Made by a program: the position numbers and the translations under genes. A DNA stretch of 64,000 nucleotides from Xylocopa sonorina (Eukaryota; Arthropoda; Insecta; Hymenoptera; Apidae), in the NCBI RefSeq assembly GCF_050948175.1, contig NC_135194.1, positions 5,076,033 through 5,140,032 of the forward strand, read 5' to 3'. The notes under the pieces are model-generated. The model was not told the DNA's origin. It saw only the letters and a list, made by a program, of their open reading frames with translations, and did no database searches. Positions 9,774-20,100 of the stretch are shown here, in pieces. Positions within the stretch are counted from its first letter, which is position 1. Every line of letters begins with the position of its first letter.

Positions 9774-11105
9774 ATGGCAACGAGAACTCCACCGACCAAA
9801 ACGCGCCAGCAAGCGCAACGGGCCGCCGCGATGCACGAAACTGATCGCGATAAACGCACAAATAGGGCATTAGATTTTCAAGACGCTCTCGGCGAGCTTA
9901 CTCAAGATACCGCGCAAGCAGGCACATCGGCGAAAAACGTAGAATCGACCGATCCAACTACGGTGACCTTGCTTCAACAAGTTGAAATGCTCCGTCGCGA
10001 AATTGAAGCTATCCGCCGAACTCCAGATCTAGCACGCGACGATACAGTGCCGTTGGAAATTCCGCGTATAGACCCGATTTCCGCACAAGGTTCGAGTCAA
10101 ATATCCGCCGTAACCAACCCGCAACATGACGAGCTTTCGCTCAAGCAAGCGCTTGAAGCCGTACCGACGTTCGACGGACAAAATATTCCGGTACTCCAAT
10201 TTACGCGGGCTTGCAAACGGGCTTACGAACTAATTCCGAACGGGTGCGAGCGCACGTTTACGCGCCTTCTGAAGGGCAAATTGAAGGGCCGCGCTTATGC
10301 CGCGTTAGAGGACGAGCCGTGCCAGACGATTCTGGAATTAACTGATATTCTTCGATGTTCGTTCGGACCCGTGAAATCCGCCGATCACTACAGGGGCGAA
10401 CTCACCAATATATACATGCGTGCCAACGAGCACATTTTAGATTATATTGGACGGGTAAAGGACCTGAAGACAGCCATAATTGACTGCGACAGACTCGCGC
10501 GTCGCGATCCCCAAGAGTCCTTAGAAAGCGTAAACAAACTCGCGTCACAGTGCTTCAGGGACGGACTTATTCCCGAAATAAGAATTCAGATGCCGATAGA
10601 TCCATACAACACCCTGCAGCAAATTTTCACAAGAGCACGCGAACTCTTTCAAATTCACGAACGCGACTTACAACGTCTAGGCAAAACGCGACCACGCGCG
10701 GAATCTCGCGAAAAACTCGTAGACATTATCTGCAGTAAATGCAACAACACGGGACATTACGCGACCGAATGTCGGCTCAGAACCGTACCTCAATACCGAT
10801 CACGGGAATATCGAGACCCATACCTGCGTCCCAGGGACGCACCGCTTCCCGCTCAACGCCCGTCCTACGAACAGCCGCGACAAATTTTAGACAGGGACGC
10901 GCAAAAATTTTGCAAATATTGTAAAAACCCGGGGCACAGCATAGACGAATGCCGTAAGAGAAGATATAATAACAATTTGAACAGGGACTCGGGAAACGAC
11001 GGTGGCCTCCGTACCCGCCGCGAGACAGGTCGCGAGGCCCTACCGCAAATACGAACTCTCGCAGCGAACAATTCCGACGAGGAAGTAGGAGAAACGCCGC
11101 AATAA
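9774..11105 (+). CDS. gag: Gag polyprotein, element 2 (443 aa, intact)
   Basis: Gag forms the virus-like particle that packages the element RNA. The frame starts at an ATG in good context (AGCCATGG), 51 nt after the primer site. The N-terminal 100 residues are polar with a probable coiled-coil stretch (about residues 60-85, LLQQVEMLRREIEAIRR). A capsid-like region follows. Two CCHC zinc knuckles of the form CX2CX4HX4C close the protein: residues 320-333 (CSKCNNTGHYATEC) and 380-393 (CKYCKNPGHSIDEC). It ends at TAA 11103-11105. The pol frame overlaps its last 133 nt in the -1 register. The equivalent gene in element 3 has a 1-nt loss; this copy is open throughout. Confidence 0.93.
   Translation: MATRTPPTKTRQQAQRAAAMHETDRDKRTNRALDFQDALGELTQDTAQAGTSAKNVESTDPTTVTLLQQVEMLRREIEAIRRTPDLARDDTVPLEIPRIDPISAQGSSQISAVTNPQHDELSLKQALEAVPTFDGQNIPVLQFTRACKRAYELIPNGCERTFTRLLKGKLKGRAYAALEDEPCQTILELTDILRCSFGPVKSADHYRGELTNIYMRANEHILDYIGRVKDLKTAIIDCDRLARRDPQESLESVNKLASQCFRDGLIPEIRIQMPIDPYNTLQQIFTRARELFQIHERDLQRLGKTRPRAESREKLVDIICSKCNNTGHYATECRLRTVPQYRSREYRDPYLRPRDAPLPAQRPSYEQPRQILDRDAQKFCKYCKNPGHSIDECRKRRYNNNLNRDSGNDGGLRTRRETGREALPQIRTLAANNSDEEVGETPQ
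10991..11039 (+). promoter_or_regulatory. Programmed -1 ribosomal frameshift signal (gag-pol), element 2
   Basis: The heptamer G GGA AAC (10991-10997) lies in the gag frame as X XXY YYZ, the canonical -1 slippery form. Six bases later a stem can form: GGCCT (11004-11008) with AGGCC (11035-11039), stacked on CGCG (11019-11022) with CGCG (11031-11034), leaving a bulge on the 5' side. Slipping moves the ribosome into the pol frame, which is open from 10973. This would yield a Gag-Pol fusion and explains why pol has no ATG of its own nearby. Function is inferred from sequence only. Confidence 0.7.
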
Positions 11106-11134
11106 ATATCACCGGGAAAGCAAGCACGCCTACC

Positions 11135-11713
11135 GTGATAATTAAATCCGATCATTTAATCTGTCCAACCCGATTTATGATAGACACCGGGGCAGAGATA
11201 AACATTATCAAACGATCGGCATTAAAATCCTCCGCGCGAATCGACTCTTCGGAAATAGTGATTATAACGGGTGTAACCGACGGCAAAACAGCCACCTTAG
11301 GGACGGTGAACCTGGTAATCTTCGACCGCGTCGTCCCCTTCAATGTAGTCGAGGACAATTTTCCCTTAAAGCCTAACGGAATCCTCGGCTCGGGCTTTTG
11401 TAAGGACGCGGAAATTTCCTTCCTTAAGAAATTTATCAAATGGAACGGGCAGAAAATCCCTTTCGTAGAGGATGTCGAGCCAACCGAAGAACCGTCGTCG
11501 TCTCCGTCGAACCGGAGACCGCTCCTCACTTACCAGCGAAAAATAAACAAACGTCGCGCACTAAATCTATTTCTCCTCCGACGCCGCCGCAATCATCGCC
11601 CCCTCCGAAACGCGATGCACCGGCGAAATCTAAACCCAGAACGGATAAGAAGGCCGTTTCTTCGAAGCAAAGAGATCAGATCTCGATTCCTCCGCGATCA
11701 AATGTCGGAATAA
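11135..11713 (+). CDS. pol: Pol, protease part (frame broken after it), element 2
   Basis: This is the start of pol, an aspartic protease that cuts the Gag-Pol polyprotein. The active-site motif MIDTGAEI is at 11177-11200 (Asp at residue 17 from the GTG used here as a nominal start). The flap-like and ILGSGF segments follow. The frame is open upstream to 10973 and is most likely entered by the -1 frameshift, so the GTG is not a real start. Around 11500-11515 element 2 has 12 bases where element 3 has 4. This net 8-nt difference sends the frame into an unrelated Arg-rich tail ending at 11713, separating protease from RT. In element 3 the same region is one open frame. Confidence 0.8.
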   Translation: MIIKSDHLICPTRFMIDTGAEINIIKRSALKSSARIDSSEIVIITGVTDGKTATLGTVNLVIFDRVVPFNVVEDNFPLKPNGILGSGFCKDAEISFLKKFIKWNGQKIPFVEDVEPTEEPSSSPSNRRPLLTYQRKINKRRALNLFLLRRRRNHRPLRNAMHRRNLNPERIRRPFLRSKEIRSRFLRDQMSE

Positions 11714-14700
11714 AGGTTCGCGTGATAAACTCCGATATCCCAGAAGGAATAATTCCGAGAATTAATTTAGCACCGGGAATATTTTTCGGGAACGCCCTAG
11801 TCAGAGTGGTCCATGGCAAGGCGATTACAAGAATAATAAATTCATCAGATCGCACGATCAAAATCGCATTGCCAGACGTAAAACTCGAACCGGCTCAAAT
11901 TATGACTCCCCTCCACGAGGAGGGCAGTCCCTCTCTGTTTCCAATTTTTTCCAATTCAAAAAAATACGCTGTATCCGCCGCACCGATCGGCTCTTCCCAC
12001 AAAAGGGAAATTTCTACTTCTATTTCAAATCAGACATCGTATTCGACACGCGAGCTTCCTCCTTCTCGGTGCCAAGTAATAAACAAGCACCGAATTTCCT
12101 ACGCGCAAGCGGTAAAAACCAATGTAAAGCGAGATGCAAAATCGAAATCTCCGCTATCACCGCAAACCGCCGACTCTCCGCAATCTCGCGTGGACCGTAT
12201 ACTCAGTCTCCTTCGTCTCGATCACCTCAATAAGGAGGAAAAAGAACACGTCGTCCGCCTCGTCGAAAGCTCGCAGCATCTCTTCCATATCCAAGGCGAC
12301 AAATTAGGACACACTTCGGCCACCACGCATAAAATACCAACCGTTGACGACCGACCCGTCAACGTGAAGCAATATCGCTTTCCCCCGGCACATAAGGAGG
12401 AAATTCGCCGTCAAGTCGAACACTTTTTACAAAACGATGTCATCTCTCCGTCCAAATCGCCTTATAATTCACCACTGTGGGTAGTGCCCAAGAAGCCTGA
12501 TTCCTTGGGCAATAAACAGTGGCGCGTCGTTATCGACTACCGAGCTCTGAACGAGAAGTCTGTCGCCGACGCGTACCCCCTCCCTTGCATCACGGAGATT
12601 CTCGATCAGCTCGGTAGCGCGAAATACTTCAGTACTTTCGATCTCGCGAGCGGGTTCCATCAGATCCCTATGGAACCCGCCGACGCTCCGAAAACCGCTT
12701 TTTCTACGCCTCACGGGCACTATGAGTTCAAAAGAATGCCCTTCGGGTTGAAAAACGCGCCCGCGACGTTCCAGAGGCTGATGGACAACGTCCTCTCCGG
12801 CCTCCAGGGGAACGAGGTATTCGTCTACCTCGATGATATCGTGGTCTACGCCAGCTCTCTGCAGGAGCACCGAGTAAAATTTGAAAAATTAACAAAAAGG
12901 CTCAAGGAAGCCAACCTAGTTTTGCAACCTGATAAGTGCGAATTCCTGCGAAGAGAGGTTAGCTATTTAGGCCACATTATCAGCGAGCACGGGGTAAAAC
13001 CGGACCCCGCGAAAATAAGCGCGGTGAAAAATTTTCCACGTCCACAGAACGCCAAACAAATTAAACAATTCCTCGGTCTTGCGGGATATTACAGGCGTTT
13101 CATTGCTAATTTCTCGCGTATCGCTAAACCTCTGACCAATCTGTTAAAAAAGGACGCGCCTTTCGTGTGGCGCAACGATCAAGAAAACTCATTTGTACAA
13201 CTTCGCGATTGCCTGTGCGAGGCTCCTATACTCCAATATCCGAACTTTAAGCAGCCGTTCGTTATAACCACCGATGCATCTGCCGAAGCGATCGGCGCTA
13301 TTCTCAGTCAAGGCCCGATAGGTCGCGATCTGCCGATCGCGTACACGTCGCGATTACTCAATACTGCGGAGCGAAATTATTCTACGATCGAGAAGGAGTG
13401 TCTGGCGATCGTCTACGCCGTCCACTATTTCCGGCCATACATCTACGGTAACCAGTTCAAACTCGTTACCGACCATCGGCCGTTAGTGTGGATGAACTCG
13501 GTCAAAGATCCATCCAGTAGACTCGTTCGTTGGAGGCTTAAGCTTGCTGAATTTGATTATGAGATGGTATACAAAAGCGGCAAAACCAACCTCAATGCGG
13601 ACGCACTATCGCGGAATCCCGCCCGAGTTTTCCCGCTTTCCCACGCACTTGATTCGGAGGATGACATCTTCGATGTCTCCCCGGAAGTTCGAAGGAAATA
13701 CACCACTCCAGCTCCTCCTCCTACACCGGTAACGTCGGGAACCGACGTACCGACGCCCGACGCTCCCTCACTTACCGACACCTCGTCAACTCCGCACACA
13801 ACCGATAATCCCGAAATCTATGTCCCTGCACCGAATGAATACATCAGGCGAGAGCCTTTGTTTAAATACAGTCGCGACTCACTGTCAACCAGACGAGACA
13901 ATATTGTCATTTTCGTCACGCAGTCAGGACACCCTTACGACGCGGGTGCCCAAGAACTCGAAAAAACCGGACAATTCCTTCCCAACGAAAACATCGTCCT
14001 TTCCAGATCCAAAGTTGTGAAAATAGAAAACGAGTACCAAATCCAGCTTCCGATCGTGGAACATCCAAGCCGATCAGTCGATTTCCAAACCACGGTCGAA
14101 GCATTTCGATCACTATACGACGTCGTAAACGAACTCCAGTTAACAACATTCAGTATCGCACAGATCTCCCTTGATTCTATTCCATGGTCCCGAATCCGAA
14201 AAATCCTCGAGGACCTATTTTACGAATCGAACGTTCAAATAACGGTCTGTCAGGGGCTGATTCGAACTCCGCCAGTCCAAGATAGACTGAAAATAATACA
14301 GGAGAACCACGACACACCTGTGGGAGGCCACAAGGGTGTGAATAAAACATACACTCGTATTAGGCAACAATACTTTTGGCCCAATATGAAGTTGCAAATC
14401 CAAGAATACATCGGCAAATGCAAAAGCTGCCAAACGGAAAAACTGGTCAGAGTAAAAACGAGACAACCTCTCACTCTAACCGATACCCCCGGCAGGGCTT
14501 TTGACAAAATCTCGATGGACGTTATGGGTCCTCTTCCCGAAACACCAGATGGTTTCACAAACATATTAACAATCCAAGACCTACTAACAAAATTCTCCGT
14601 CGCAATTCCCCTTAAAACCACCACGGCCGTAGACATTGCGGATGCATTGATTCGAGAGTTTATCTGTAAGTTCGGATGCCCCAAGGGCATACTGACAGAT

Positions 14701-15858
14701 CAGGGCTCCAATTTTATAAATAGCCTGATAAAAGCCATCGCTATCAAATTCAGAATCAAGCAGTACAAGTCCACCGCATTCCATCCGCAAACGAACGGGT
14801 CCGTCGAAAGATCTCACCACGTCTTGGCCGAGTATCTGAAACACTATATCGAGTCGAGTAACGAATGGGAGAAATGGTTACCGTACGCGATGTTCGCATA
14901 CAACACCAGCGTACACGAGGGTACGTTATACACCCCTCACGAACTAGTGTTCGGTAGAATAGCTAGAACGCCATCAGCCACTCCTTTTCAAGACAACACC
15001 GAAAATGAGACATACAGCGACTATCTCATTCAACTCAACGAAAGAATTTCCAAATCGCAGGAGCTCGCCAAAGATAATTTAGATAACGCCAAACGCAGAT
15101 CGAAATTCTATTACGACCGCAAAGTCAATGTCAAAAATTTCGAGGCAGGACAGTGGGTGTACCTTTTAAAGGAACCAAATAAGCATAAATTCCAAGCTCA
15201 GTATTCAGGACCCTACCGAATACTCGAAATTTTAGGCAACTGCAACGTAAAGTTAAATGTAAAGGGTCGACATAAAATCGTACACACGAACAAAATTAAG
15301 CTATGTAAACGAATGCAAGGTATGCACAGTGTGAATGCGAATGAGTTAAAAATAAGAAAAACTGGAACTGTAGTCAGTGAATATAGTGTAAAAGACGCTG
15401 AAAGCGAAAGTGAACAAAGTGGAATGAACAAGTCAACGAGAAGCATCAACCGCGGTCCAGCGGTCATCCACCCTCGCCGGGATGAATCAGGAGAGAGCCT
15501 CCAACCCCTGCGACAGTCAACCAGGGGAACCACGAAACGGGCCCAGCAGTCCGACACACGCTCCACAGACAAGAGATCTCGGCATTGCCGAGATTCTTTT
15601 TCCAAGGGGGGTGGTGTGACGTCAGGCGCACCGCCTGCCACCCTCTGGCGCCAACCAGCATCCGCAGCATCCGCAACCGGGACACCGCTCTCCCGCCAGC
15701 ACCTGTATCAGCATCCCCCGTACACGGGCCGCACGACGATTCGACGCCCAGAGACGAGGAGACAACGCTACGAGGATGAGGAATACCTCCCCGCGTACGA
15801 ATCCCGATCACCTGCGATCACACAACCGTACGCTTACTTTTCATACACGCGATTCTAG
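11440..15858 (+). CDS. pol: Pol, reverse transcriptase-RNase H-integrase part, element 2
   Basis: This frame carries the enzymes that copy RNA to DNA and integrate it. Residues count from 11440. RT spans about 305-525, with the catalytic FVYLDDIVVYA (YLDD at 12826-12837, residues 463-466). RNase H spans about 600-730 (TTDAS, EKECLA, TDHRPL, NADALSR). The integrase zinc motif has H957 and C994/C997. The core has D1027, D1087 and E1123, exactly 35 residues between the last two (DD35E). GPY/F is at 1257-1259. A tail of about 180 Ser/Arg/Pro-rich residues crosses the polypurine tract and ends in the 3' LTR. The first 20 codons or so are an out-of-frame shadow of the protease; genuine pol sequence begins after about 11505, downstream of the indel. 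All core residues are present. Confidence 0.92.
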   Translation: MERAENPFRRGCRANRRTVVVSVEPETAPHLPAKNKQTSRTKSISPPTPPQSSPPPKRDAPAKSKPRTDKKAVSSKQRDQISIPPRSNVGIKVRVINSDIPEGIIPRINLAPGIFFGNALVRVVHGKAITRIINSSDRTIKIALPDVKLEPAQIMTPLHEEGSPSLFPIFSNSKKYAVSAAPIGSSHKREISTSISNQTSYSTRELPPSRCQVINKHRISYAQAVKTNVKRDAKSKSPLSPQTADSPQSRVDRILSLLRLDHLNKEEKEHVVRLVESSQHLFHIQGDKLGHTSATTHKIPTVDDRPVNVKQYRFPPAHKEEIRRQVEHFLQNDVISPSKSPYNSPLWVVPKKPDSLGNKQWRVVIDYRALNEKSVADAYPLPCITEILDQLGSAKYFSTFDLASGFHQIPMEPADAPKTAFSTPHGHYEFKRMPFGLKNAPATFQRLMDNVLSGLQGNEVFVYLDDIVVYASSLQEHRVKFEKLTKRLKEANLVLQPDKCEFLRREVSYLGHIISEHGVKPDPAKISAVKNFPRPQNAKQIKQFLGLAGYYRRFIANFSRIAKPLTNLLKKDAPFVWRNDQENSFVQLRDCLCEAPILQYPNFKQPFVITTDASAEAIGAILSQGPIGRDLPIAYTSRLLNTAERNYSTIEKECLAIVYAVHYFRPYIYGNQFKLVTDHRPLVWMNSVKDPSSRLVRWRLKLAEFDYEMVYKSGKTNLNADALSRNPARVFPLSHALDSEDDIFDVSPEVRRKYTTPAPPPTPVTSGTDVPTPDAPSLTDTSSTPHTTDNPEIYVPAPNEYIRREPLFKYSRDSLSTRRDNIVIFVTQSGHPYDAGAQELEKTGQFLPNENIVLSRSKVVKIENEYQIQLPIVEHPSRSVDFQTTVEAFRSLYDVVNELQLTTFSIAQISLDSIPWSRIRKILEDLFYESNVQITVCQGLIRTPPVQDRLKIIQENHDTPVGGHKGVNKTYTRIRQQYFWPNMKLQIQEYIGKCKSCQTEKLVRVKTRQPLTLTDTPGRAFDKISMDVMGPLPETPDGFTNILTIQDLLTKFSVAIPLKTTTAVDIADALIREFICKFGCPKGILTDQGSNFINSLIKAIAIKFRIKQYKSTAFHPQTNGSVERSHHVLAEYLKHYIESSNEWEKWLPYAMFAYNTSVHEGTLYTPHELVFGRIARTPSATPFQDNTENETYSDYLIQLNERISKSQELAKDNLDNAKRRSKFYYDRKVNVKNFEAGQWVYLLKEPNKHKFQAQYSGPYRILEILGNCNVKLNVKGRHKIVHTNKIKLCKRMQGMHSVNANELKIRKTGTVVSEYSVKDAESESEQSGMNKSTRSINRGPAVIHPRRDESGESLQPLRQSTRGTTKRAQQSDTRSTDKRSRHCRDSFSKGGGVTSGAPPATLWRQPASAASATGTPLSRQHLYQHPPYTGRTTIRRPETRRQRYEDEEYLPAYESRSPAITQPYAYFSYTRF
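15576..15594 (+). other. Hairpin followed by T-run, element 2
   Basis: ATCTCGGC-ATT-GCCGAGAT followed by TCTTTTT, as in element 1, 9 nt before the polypurine tract. Confidence 0.6.
15604..15614 (+). other. Polypurine tract, element 2
   Basis: AAGGGGGGTGG directly precedes the TGTGACG of the 3' LTR and is the expected plus-strand primer. It is inside the pol frame. Confidence 0.8.
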
Positions 15859-17096
15859 ATTAAGCACTCTACACGAATCATGTACATACACAACCCAACA
15901 CACACCTAAATATAAGCAGATATTTGTACAATCATAATTTCTAAGTCGTATAGAATATAAGCTGCGATGCGCGCCCGCGCGCACTCGACGCTCGCGGCTC
16001 ACGCTGAACGCGAGCCGCACCCCACTCCGAGTGGCCGCCCCACTCCGATCGTACGCCCCACTCACGGGGCCCAGCGACTCGCGCGCCACGCAACCCGAGG
16101 AGGTCGCGGACGCGCGACCGAGAGAGGAGTTCCTTCGAGTCCGATCTCCGAGACGGTTCTAATCTCAACCTCCGAGCAATACGCTCCCCTGCCACGAGCT
16201 ATCAGCTCTCATGCAGCCGACTCTATCGCATCTCCCTTAGCGGAGTCCTTATTATAACTTATTACTATTTCCATTTCATATTATATCGTTAGTTGATAAC
16301 TTAGACTTAGTAAAGTGTAGTAGGATAGTTATATTATAGAATATACTCTTGTTTTACCAAATCCAAGTCTCTTTATTCGAATACAAGTTCCTTAAATTCT
16401 ATTCCACGTGTACGCTCGCGATTCTTATTCAATTCACACGATTCATCTGCGACAGCTCTGTACGCTGGACAGTCTTTGAGCGCACCAACGCTCGACTGCT
16501 CTCGCTGCATTCCTATCGTATCCAAGGTATCTTGAACAAGGATCGACCTCGGTAAGCCAGAGCGCACCATCGCTTGGCCGAGCCGTATTCCGTCCTAGTG
16601 CAAGCGCCTTTGATGAATCCCGAGCCTCCGAAAAGGCGTACACGACGCGCGGGTAGGAAAGAATATCTACGCCGTCTCATTCGCGAATACGCGAGTTGTA
16701 CTTCCGGACATCCATACGTCTGCAACGCTGTTTCCGTTCCTGCGAAGGAGGTCTTCGCAGCCGTACGTCCAATTCGAATCCAGGATCGCCCGGTTCCAGC
16801 GCCAGTTTCCTCCAGCTGTAGCTCGCCTGCCTGGAGACTCATTCCCGTCGACGCTCCGCCGATCCAGCCGTACGCCGCTGCTATTCCGGTCACGGATCCA
16901 CGGCGCCACAGATACCTGGAACGAGAGGCGAAACAGTATTAAGAAGACGTTGAAAGGTAAGTTTTAGGCGTAATTTTGGTTAGATCGAGTTCCGACCGCC
17001 AACGAACCCGGCCCCAGCGCAATTCGCGTAGGTTTTTCGGGAAAGGCTACGAATCGTGCCATCGGATCGAGCGCAAACGCACCTCGGGACGTGACA
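15615..17096 (+). repeat. 3' LTR of element 2 (1482 bp)
   Basis: Direct repeat of 8210-9691 with one noticed substitution. The first 244 bp encode the last 80 residues or so of pol. It ends at CGTGACA, followed at once by satellite starting CTAGGTATCG, the same junction as for element 1 at 2463/2464. Confidence 0.95.
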
Positions 17097-17100
17097 CTAG
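17097..17100. repeat. Right flank of element 2, imperfect target-site duplication (CTAG)
   Basis: Compare CTAC at 8206-8209. CTAG belongs to the CTAGGTATCG monomer class and CTAC to the CTACCTATCG/CTACGTATCG classes, so the two flanks come from different monomer types. Confidence 0.55.
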
Positions 17101-20100
17101 GTATCGTAGCGATAGAGTTCTAATACTTCTTAAAACGCGATATCGCATCTCATTTCTATGTTTCATGGTAAGATATAATATGATGTGCGAAGTGTTATGT
17201 ATTCCTCGTCTACACTTCATATGAATGTAAATGCGACACTTCCTTGCAAGGGAATAGCGATTGCAGATGTCTACCTATTGTAGCAATAGGGTTCTAATGC
17301 TTCTTAAAACGCGATATCGCATCTCATTTCTATGTTTCAGGGTAAGATATAATATTCATTGCGAAGTGTTATGCATTCCTCGTCTACGATTCAAATGAAT
17401 GTAAATGCGACACTTCCTTGCAAGGAAATAGCGTTTGCAGATGGCTACGTATCGTAGCAATAGAGTTCTTATGATTCTTAAAACGCGATATCGCATCTCA
17501 TTTCTATGTTTCATGGTAAGATTTAATATGATTTGCGAAGTGTCATGTATTCCTCGTCTACACTTCAAATGAATGTGAATGCGACACTTCCTCGCTAGGA
17601 AATAGCATTTGCAGATGTCTACGTATCGTAGCAATAGAGTTCTTATGATTCTTAAAACGCGATATCGCATCTCATTTCTATGTTTCATGGTAAGATATAA
17701 TATGATTTGCGAAGTGTTATGTATTCCTCGTCTACACATCAAATGAATGTAAATGCGACACTTCCTTGCAAGGATATAGCGTTTGCAGATGTCTACCTAT
17801 CGTAGCGATAGAGTTCTAATACTTCTTAAAACGCGATATCGCATCTCATTTCTAAGTTTCATGGTAAGATATAACATGATTTGAGAAGTGTTATGTATTC
17901 CTCGTCTACACTTCATATGAATGTAAATGCGACACTTCCTTGCAAGGAAATAGCGTTTGCAGATGTCTACCTATCGTAGCAATAGGGTTCTAATGCTTCT
18001 TAGAACGCGATATCGCATCTCATTTCTATGTTTCATGTTAAGATATAATATTCATTGCGAAGTGTTATTTATTCCTCGTCTACATTTCAAATGAATGTAA
18101 ATGCGACACTTCCTTGCAAGGAAATAGCGTTTGCAGATGTCTAGGTATCGTTGCGATAGAGTTCTAATGCTTCTTAAAACGCGATATCGCATCTCATTTC
18201 TATGTTTCATGGTAAGATATAATATTCATTGCGAAGTGTTATGCATTCCTCGTCTACGATTCAAATGAATGTAAATGCGACACTTCCTTGCAAGGAAATA
18301 GCGTTTGCAGATGTCTACGTATCGTAGCAATAGAGTTCTTATGATTCTTAAAACGCGATATCGCATCTCATTTCTATGTTTCATGGTAAGATATAATATG
18401 ATTTGCGAAGTGTTATGTATTCCTCGTCTACACATCAAATGAATGTAAATGCGACACTTCCTTGCAAGGATATAGCGTTTGCAGATGTCTACCTATCGTA
18501 GCAATAGGGTTCTAATGCTTCTTAAAACGCGATATCGCATCTCATTTCTATGTTTCATGGTAAGATTTAATATGATTTGCGAAGTGTCATGTATTCCTCG
18601 TGTACACTTCAAATGAATGTGAATGCGACACTTCCTCGCTAGGAAATAGCGTTTGCAGATGTCTACGTATCGTAGCAATAGAGTTCTTATGATTCTTAAA
18701 ACGCGATATCGCATCTCATTTCTATGGATCATGGTAAGATATAATATGATTTGCGAAGTGTTATGTTTTCCTCGTCTACGCTTCAAATGAATGTAAATGC
18801 GACACTTCCTTGCAAGGAAATAGCGTCTGCAGAAGTCTAGGTATCGTAGCGATAGAGATCTAATGCTTCTTAGAACGCGATATCGCATCTCATTTCTATG
18901 TTTCATGTTAAGATATAATATGATTTGCGAAGTGTTATGTATTCCTCGTCTACACTTCAAATGAATGTGAATGCGACACTTCACCGCAAGGAAATAGCGT
19001 TTGCAGAAGTCTACGTATCGTAGCAATAGAGTTCTTATGATCCTTAAAACGCGATATCGCATCTCGTTTCTATGGTTCATGGTAAGATATAATATGATTT
19101 GCGAAGTGTTATGTATTCCTCGTCTACAATTCAAATGAATGTAAATGCGACACTTCCTTGCAAGGAAATAGCGTTTGCAGATGTCTACCTATCGTAGCAA
19201 TAGGGTTCTAATGCTTCTTAAAACGCGATATCGCATCTCATTTCTATGTTTCATGGTAAGATATAATATTCATTGCGAAGTGTTATGCATTCCTCGTCTA
19301 CGATTCAAATGAATGTAAATGCGACACTTCCTTGCAAGGAAATAGCGTTTGCAGATGTCTAGGTATCGTAGCGATAGAGTTCTAATACTTCTTAAAACGC
19401 GATATCGCATCTCATTTCTATGTTTCATGGTAAGATACAATATGATGTGCGAAGTGTTATGTATTCCTCGTCTACACTTCATATGAATGTAAATGCGACA
19501 CTTCCTTGCAAGGAAATAGCGTTTGCAGATGGCTACGTATCGTAGCAATAGAGTTCTTATGATTCTTAAAACGCGATATCGCATCTCATTTCTATGTTTC
19601 ATGGTAAGATTTAATATGATTTGCGAAGTGTCATGTATTCCTCGTCTACACTTCAAATGAATGTGAATGCGACACTTCCTCGCTAGGAAATAGCATTTGC
19701 AGATGTCTACGTATCGTAGCAATAGAGTTCTTATGATTCTTAAAACGCGATATCGCATCTCATTTCTATGTTTCATGGTAAGATATAATATGATTTGCGA
19801 AGTGTTATGTATTCCTCGTCTACACATCAAATGAATGTAAATGCGACACTTCCTTGCAAGGATATAGCGTTTGCAGATGTCTACCTATCGTAGCGATAGA
19901 GTTCTAATACTTCTTAAAACGCGATATCGCATCTCATTTCTATGTTTCATGGTAAGATATAACATGATTTGAGAAGTGTTATGTATTCCTCGTCTACACT
20001 TCATATGAATGTAAATGCGACACTTCCTTGCAAGGAAATAGCGTTTGCAGATGTCTACCTATCGTAGCAATAGGGTTCTAATGCTTCTTAGAACGCGATA

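Larger units (their letters stand above)
8210..17096 (+). mobile_element. Ty3/Gypsy-type LTR retrotransposon, element 2 (full length, 8887 bp)
   Basis: The order is 5' LTR 8210-9691, primer site 9705-9722, gag 9774-11105, -1 frameshift signal, pol to 15858, polypurine tract 15604-15614, 3' LTR 15615-17096. Domain order PR-RT-RNaseH-IN identifies the Ty3/Gypsy group. A GPY/F domain is present; no chromodomain and no env gene are seen. The two LTRs are equal in length and I saw one substitution between them (CGTGG at 8691-8695, CGAGG in the 3' copy), which indicates recent insertion or conversion. Gag is intact, but pol is interrupted between protease and RT. The flanks do not form a perfect target duplication. 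Confidence 0.95.

Noticed and set aside
11135..11137. GTG as the true start of pol
   Set aside because: GTG starts are a bacterial convention. The pol frame is open upstream into gag, and the frameshift signal explains its entry.
15313..15614. An env gene between integrase and the 3' LTR
   Set aside because: Only the pol tail and about 300 bp are available; there is no signal peptide, transmembrane segment or separate frame.
15208..15858. Chromodomain after the integrase GPY/F
   Set aside because: The tail lacks the aromatic cage pattern and looks disordered (Ser, Arg, Pro, Thr).
16574..16942. LTR 122-codon frame as a confident accessory gene
   Set aside because: No ATG, no domain, and its conservation among near-identical LTRs is uninformative; kept only as a doubtful feature.
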